Part shown: in pieces, positions 5,208 through 5,541 of the stretch | How the letters are laid out: the number at the start of each line of letters is the position of its first letter | Numbering within the stretch: position 1 is the stretch's first letter | Assembly: GCA_013043085.1 (NCBI GenBank) | Contig: JABDOU010000180.1 | Location: 1 to 5,541 of the forward strand | Length of the DNA stretch: 5,541 nt | Source of the DNA: Acidimicrobiia bacterium | GTDB lineage: Bacteria > Actinomycetota > Acidimicrobiia > Spongiisociales > SHLN01 | Reading direction: 5' to 3' | Made by a program: the position numbers and the translations under genes | Notes under the pieces: generated by a model | The model's input: only the letters and a program-made list of their open reading frames with translations | Told to the model about the DNA's origin: nothing | The model's database searches: none

Positions 5208-5541
5208 ATGGACTTCGCGCTTACAGACGAACAGCAACTCATCGTGGAGACGACTCGCGAGTTCACCGAACGCGAGCTGATGCCGCACGAGGAGGAGGTT
5301 GAGCGATCGGGTCGGGTGCCGGATGAGCTGGTTACCGACATCCGGACAAAGGCGATCGCGGCGGGGATTTATGCCGCGAACATGCCCGCCGAGTACGGGG
5401 GGGCCGGTCTCGACAACGTCACGATGGCGTTGGTCGACCGCGAACTGGGAGCAACGAGCTACGCACTGCAATACATCGTTCACCGGCCATCGAACATTTT
5501 GCAGGCATGCACTCCCGAGCAAATCGACGAATACCTGGTAC
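5208..5541 (+). CDS. Acyl-CoA dehydrogenase, N-terminal part, cut by window edge
   Basis: This frame is open from ATG 5208 to the right edge, giving 111 complete codons that I translated by hand. It begins MDFALTDEQQLIVETTREF, the usual start of the acyl-CoA dehydrogenase N-terminal helical domain, and has the conserved MPAEYGGAGLD at 59-69 and DRELG at 77-81. EQIDEYL at 104-110 is the usual helix just before the middle beta domain. The FAD-contacting strands and catalytic glutamate lie outside the window. AGGA at 5197-5200 overlaps the previous stop, seven bases before the ATG, and the gap of nine bases implies one operon. Acyl-CoA dehydrogenases introduce a 2,3 double bond using FAD and pass electrons to ETF. 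In a carnitine context it might act on gamma-butyrobetainyl-CoA or a crotonobetainyl-CoA pair as CaiA does, but the visible part does not show substrate. The family normally has about 380 residues, so roughly 70% is missing. Confidence 0.9.
   Translation, partial: MDFALTDEQQLIVETTREFTERELMPHEEEVERSGRVPDELVTDIRTKAIAAGIYAANMPAEYGGAGLDNVTMALVDRELGATSYALQYIVHRPSNILQACTPEQIDEYLV

Noticed and set aside
5396..5403. Run of seven G residues in the acyl-CoA dehydrogenase as a possible frameshift site
   Set aside because: The run encodes the conserved EYGGAGLD motif in frame and the reading frame continues normally afterwards, so there is no sign of a frameshift.

Overview
The window comes from a bacterium of moderately high GC (about 60% by eye), with strong AGGAGG-type ribosome binding sites and tightly packed operons. 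The CO dehydrogenase and acyl-CoA dehydrogenase sequences read most like Actinomycetota, perhaps Acidimicrobiia, or possibly Chloroflexota. That placement is an impression from protein flavour and was not tested by a search.

Layout: two operons diverge from a 125-bp intergenic region (2052-2176). Leftward on the minus strand runs a molybdenum hydroxylase operon in the order coxM (FAD subunit), coxS (2Fe-2S subunit), coxL (molybdopterin subunit, cut by the left window edge). Motifs in all three resemble form I aerobic CO dehydrogenase, but the CoxL active-site loop that would settle this lies outside the window.

Rightward on the plus strand are four genes: a beta-keto acid cleavage enzyme (BKACE, formerly DUF849), a YbhB/PEBP-family protein, a two-domain protein joining an L-carnitine dehydrogenase-type 3-hydroxyacyl-CoA dehydrogenase fold to a hotdog thioesterase, and the first 111 codons of an acyl-CoA dehydrogenase. 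BKACE plus the dehydrogenase-thioesterase fusion supplies all three steps of the known carnitine-to-glycine-betaine route: L-carnitine is oxidised to 3-dehydrocarnitine, BKACE uses acetyl-CoA to form betainyl-CoA and acetoacetate, and the thioesterase releases glycine betaine. The acyl-CoA dehydrogenase could feed the route from gamma-butyrobetainyl-CoA or a similar thioester, but this is speculative.

Most unusual are the PEBP-family gene placed inside the putative carnitine operon and joined to the dehydrogenase by a one-base TAGTG overlap, the position of that operon next to a CO dehydrogenase-like operon, and a few active-site substitutions that leave the exact substrate open. No mobile element, CRISPR array, tRNA or rRNA was seen. 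The genes occupy nearly all of the window, and the only non-coding stretches are 2052-2176, 3107-3159 and gaps of 9 to 12 bases.
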